Assembly: GCA_938030915.1 (NCBI GenBank)
Contig: CALHIO010000305.1
Location: forward strand, 1-7,662
Origin: an uncultured Gemmatimonadota bacterium
GTDB taxonomy: Bacteria > Gemmatimonadota > Gemmatimonadetes > Longimicrobiales > Gaopeijiaceae
Length of the DNA: 7,662 nucleotides
Direction: 5' to 3'
This document shows, piece after piece, positions 6,372 to 7,662 of this stretch. How positions within the stretch are numbered: position 1 is the first letter of the stretch; every line of letters begins with the position of its first letter. Under the pieces are notes generated by a model. That model searched no databases. It was not told where the DNA came from and saw nothing but the letters and a program-made list of their open reading frames with translations. A program made the translations under genes and the position numbers.

Positions 6372-6400
6372 AATATTGATCTCGCGCCCCGCGGGAGCAA
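6372..6400 (-). promoter_or_regulatory. Candidate promoter of the minor pilin operon
   Basis: On the minus strand TTGCTC (6400-6395), a 17-nt spacer and AATATT (6377-6372) form a modest sigma70-like pair, about 75 bp upstream of the fimT-like ATG. The AT-rich patch 6368-6377 stands out in a GC-rich region, which is the main support. An alternative -10, TATTTA (6375-6370), would have a 19-nt spacer. The whole 208-bp divergent gap (6299-6506) holds nothing else convincing. Confidence 0.35.
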
Positions 6401-6492
6401 AGTATTTGACACGCTTGGACGTGCCCGGAGCACACGCTTCGTCGACGAGTCACCCCAGCGCAATGGCGCCCTCCTTGAGTCCGCAACGAGAA

Positions 6493-6498
6493 AGGGGG
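6493..6498 (+). promoter_or_regulatory. Ribosome binding site of the fused MFS/synthase-like gene
   Basis: AGGGGG, preceded by AA, lies 8 nt before the GTG at 6507. No comparable site precedes the other in-frame GTG (6555), so this decides the start. Confidence 0.5.
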
Positions 6499-6506
6499 AT
6501 TGTGTC

Positions 6507-7662
6507 GTGCACGAATCGTTCCATGACCCATCGCTCTCTTCTCGCCGCTACCGCGTGACGCCCTACCTCTCACTTCGCACGGCCTTTTTCTGTTCCGGGA
6601 CTGCCGGACTCGTCTACGAAGTTCTCTGGAGCCGGTATCTAGGCCTCTACGTGGGGCACAGCGCATACGCTCAGGTGCTCGTGCTGACTGTGTATCTCGG
6701 GGGTATGGCGGTCGGATCGATGGCCGTCGCCGACGTGTCCAAACGTCTCCCGAATCCGCTCCGCTGGTACGTGGGTGCCGAACTCGCACTGGCGCTATTC
6801 GGGCTGGCATTCCACACGGTCTTCGTGGCCGCCACAAACTGGTCCTACGATTCGGTCTTCCCCGCGATCGCGGACGCGTCGTGGGTCGGGTCGATTCGCT
6901 GGGCGCTGGCCGGAGCTCTGATCCTGCCGCAGGCGATCGTGCTGGGCATGACCTTCCCCCTGATGGCGGCCGGACTGGTTCGAGAGGACCCCACACACCC
7001 GGGCGCCCGGGTGGCCGAAGCGTACACGCTGAACACGCTGGGTGGAGCACTGGGTGTGCTGCTCGCCGGATTCGTCTTCATCGGAGCGTTCGGCCTTCCG
7101 GGAACGAGTGCGGCCGCAGCGTTGCTCAACGTCCTGGCCGCGGGCCTCGTCATCGTCGCTCTGAGCAGGCAACCGTCTGCGTCCGGCGATCCGGTGGATC
7201 CGCACGGGACATCGATCCCCCCTCTCCCGACCCACGGCGATCTCCCGACAGAGGTGATCAGCGGAGACAAACGTCTCGTCCCTCTTCTCCTCGTCGTCAG
7301 CTTCGGCACAGCCGTGGCCTCGTTCGCATACGAGATCGGCTGGATCCGGATGCTTTCACTGGTCCTGGGCAGCGCGACTCACGCGTTCGAGTTGATGCTG
7401 TCTGCCTTTATTCTGGGCATCGCGATCGGAGCGTGGGCGGTGCGCACCCGCTCCGACCGGACTCGAACGCCCATTCGGCTGCTCGGCGGAATCCAGGTCG
7501 CCATGGGGATCGCGGCCCTGGTCTCCCTTCCGATCTACCTGCTGAGCTTCGATGCCGTTGCCGGAATGGTGCAGAGTCTCAGCGGCAAGCCGGACGGCTA
7601 CGCGATCGTCAACATGGGCCGTTACGCTCTGAGCATGGTGGTCATGCTTCCTTCGACGATCC
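6507..7662 (+). CDS. Fused MFS/spermidine synthase-type polytopic membrane protein (N-terminal part, runs off the window)
   Basis: The frame is open for 385 codons to the right edge. It encodes many hydrophobic helices in two halves separated by a hydrophilic Pro/Asp-rich loop (about 221-256). Each half begins with a similar segment: GTAGLVYEVLWSRYLGLYVG (31-50) and ASFAYEIGWIRMLSLVLGS (about 271-289), each followed by a helix with Gly-x-x-x-Gly (GGMAVGS; GIAIGAW). This duplicated S/A-x-x-Y-E-x-x-W-x-R pattern is what I associate with proteins annotated as fused MFS/spermidine synthase. Those usually carry a soluble methyltransferase-fold domain further on, which is not visible here. The substrate is unknown and polyamine synthesis should not be assumed. 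The start is GTG 6507, chosen by its Shine-Dalgarno. It is transcribed away from the pilus genes and has no evident link to them. Confidence 0.78.
   Translation, partial: MHESFHDPSLSSRRYRVTPYLSLRTAFFCSGTAGLVYEVLWSRYLGLYVGHSAYAQVLVLTVYLGGMAVGSMAVADVSKRLPNPLRWYVGAELALALFGLAFHTVFVAATNWSYDSVFPAIADASWVGSIRWALAGALILPQAIVLGMTFPLMAAGLVREDPTHPGARVAEAYTLNTLGGALGVLLAGFVFIGAFGLPGTSAAAALLNVLAAGLVIVALSRQPSASGDPVDPHGTSIPPLPTHGDLPTEVISGDKRLVPLLLVVSFGTAVASFAYEIGWIRMLSLVLGSATHAFELMLSAFILGIAIGAWAVRTRSDRTRTPIRLLGGIQVAMGIAALVSLPIYLLSFDAVAGMVQSLSGKPDGYAIVNMGRYALSMVVMLPSTI

Noticed and set aside
6406..6434. Perfect TTGACA on the plus strand as a promoter for the 6507 gene
   Set aside because: At 15-19 nt spacing the following bases are GC-rich (AGCACA and neighbours) with no acceptable -10, so the hexamer is probably chance.
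6295..7050. Minus-strand open frame (251 codons) opposite the fused MFS/synthase-like gene
   Set aside because: Its composition is Arg/Pro/Ser-rich low-complexity, whereas the plus strand encodes hydrophobic helices with a family motif. It would also overlap the fimT-like start.
1..7662. Search for a CRISPR array, tRNA/rRNA, transposase or a novel defence-type system
   Set aside because: No spaced repeats, structural RNA patterns or transposase/nuclease motifs were seen. The genes are a recognisable pilus cluster and one membrane protein.

Overview
The window carries most of a type IV pilus (T4P) gene cluster on the minus strand, plus the 5' part of one unrelated membrane-protein gene on the plus strand. 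The DNA is GC-rich (by eye about 60%) with strong third-position GC, which gives many long shadow frames. The diderm secretin/alignment genes (pilM-N-O-P-Q) require a bacterium with an outer membrane. Sequence style (acidic secreted domains, no lipobox on PilP, a Gly/Arg-rich PilN linker) would suit Gemmatimonadota or a related deep lineage. That placement is an impression, not something the sequence proves.

Layout in minus-strand transcription order, from right to left. (1) 6298-3353: four prepilin genes in the order FimT/GspH, PilV/GspI, PilW/GspJ, PilX/GspK. They are nearly contiguous (1-nt gap, 4-nt ATGA overlap, a 33-nt gap) and look like one operon. The products should form the minor-pilin complex that primes pilus assembly and sits at the fibre tip. 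(2) 3352-3161: a 192-bp intergenic region with a sigma70-like promoter overlapped by a 30-bp imperfect inverted repeat. (3) 3160-1: pilM, pilN, pilO, pilP and the start of pilQ, tightly packed with stop/start overlaps. PilM (cytoplasmic, actin-like) binds the PilN N-terminus. PilN and PilO form the inner-membrane alignment heterodimer. PilP links them across the periplasm to the PilQ secretin, of which only the signal region and N-terminal AMIN domain are inside the window.

To the right, 6299-6506 is a divergent intergenic region. From 6507 a plus-strand gene encodes the N-terminal 385 residues of a polytopic membrane protein of the fused MFS/spermidine synthase type. It has two copies of a characteristic segment and runs off the window.

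The motors (pilB/pilT), platform (pilC), prepilin peptidase (pilD) and major pilin are not in the window. I see no RNA genes, mobile elements, CRISPR arrays or clear intrinsic terminators. I found no undescribed system. The points most worth a second look are lineage-specific variations on the T4P machine: the large PilX/GspK-like tip candidate, a possible calcium loop in PilW, a PilP without a lipid anchor, the extended PilN linker, and the inverted repeat over the pilM promoter.
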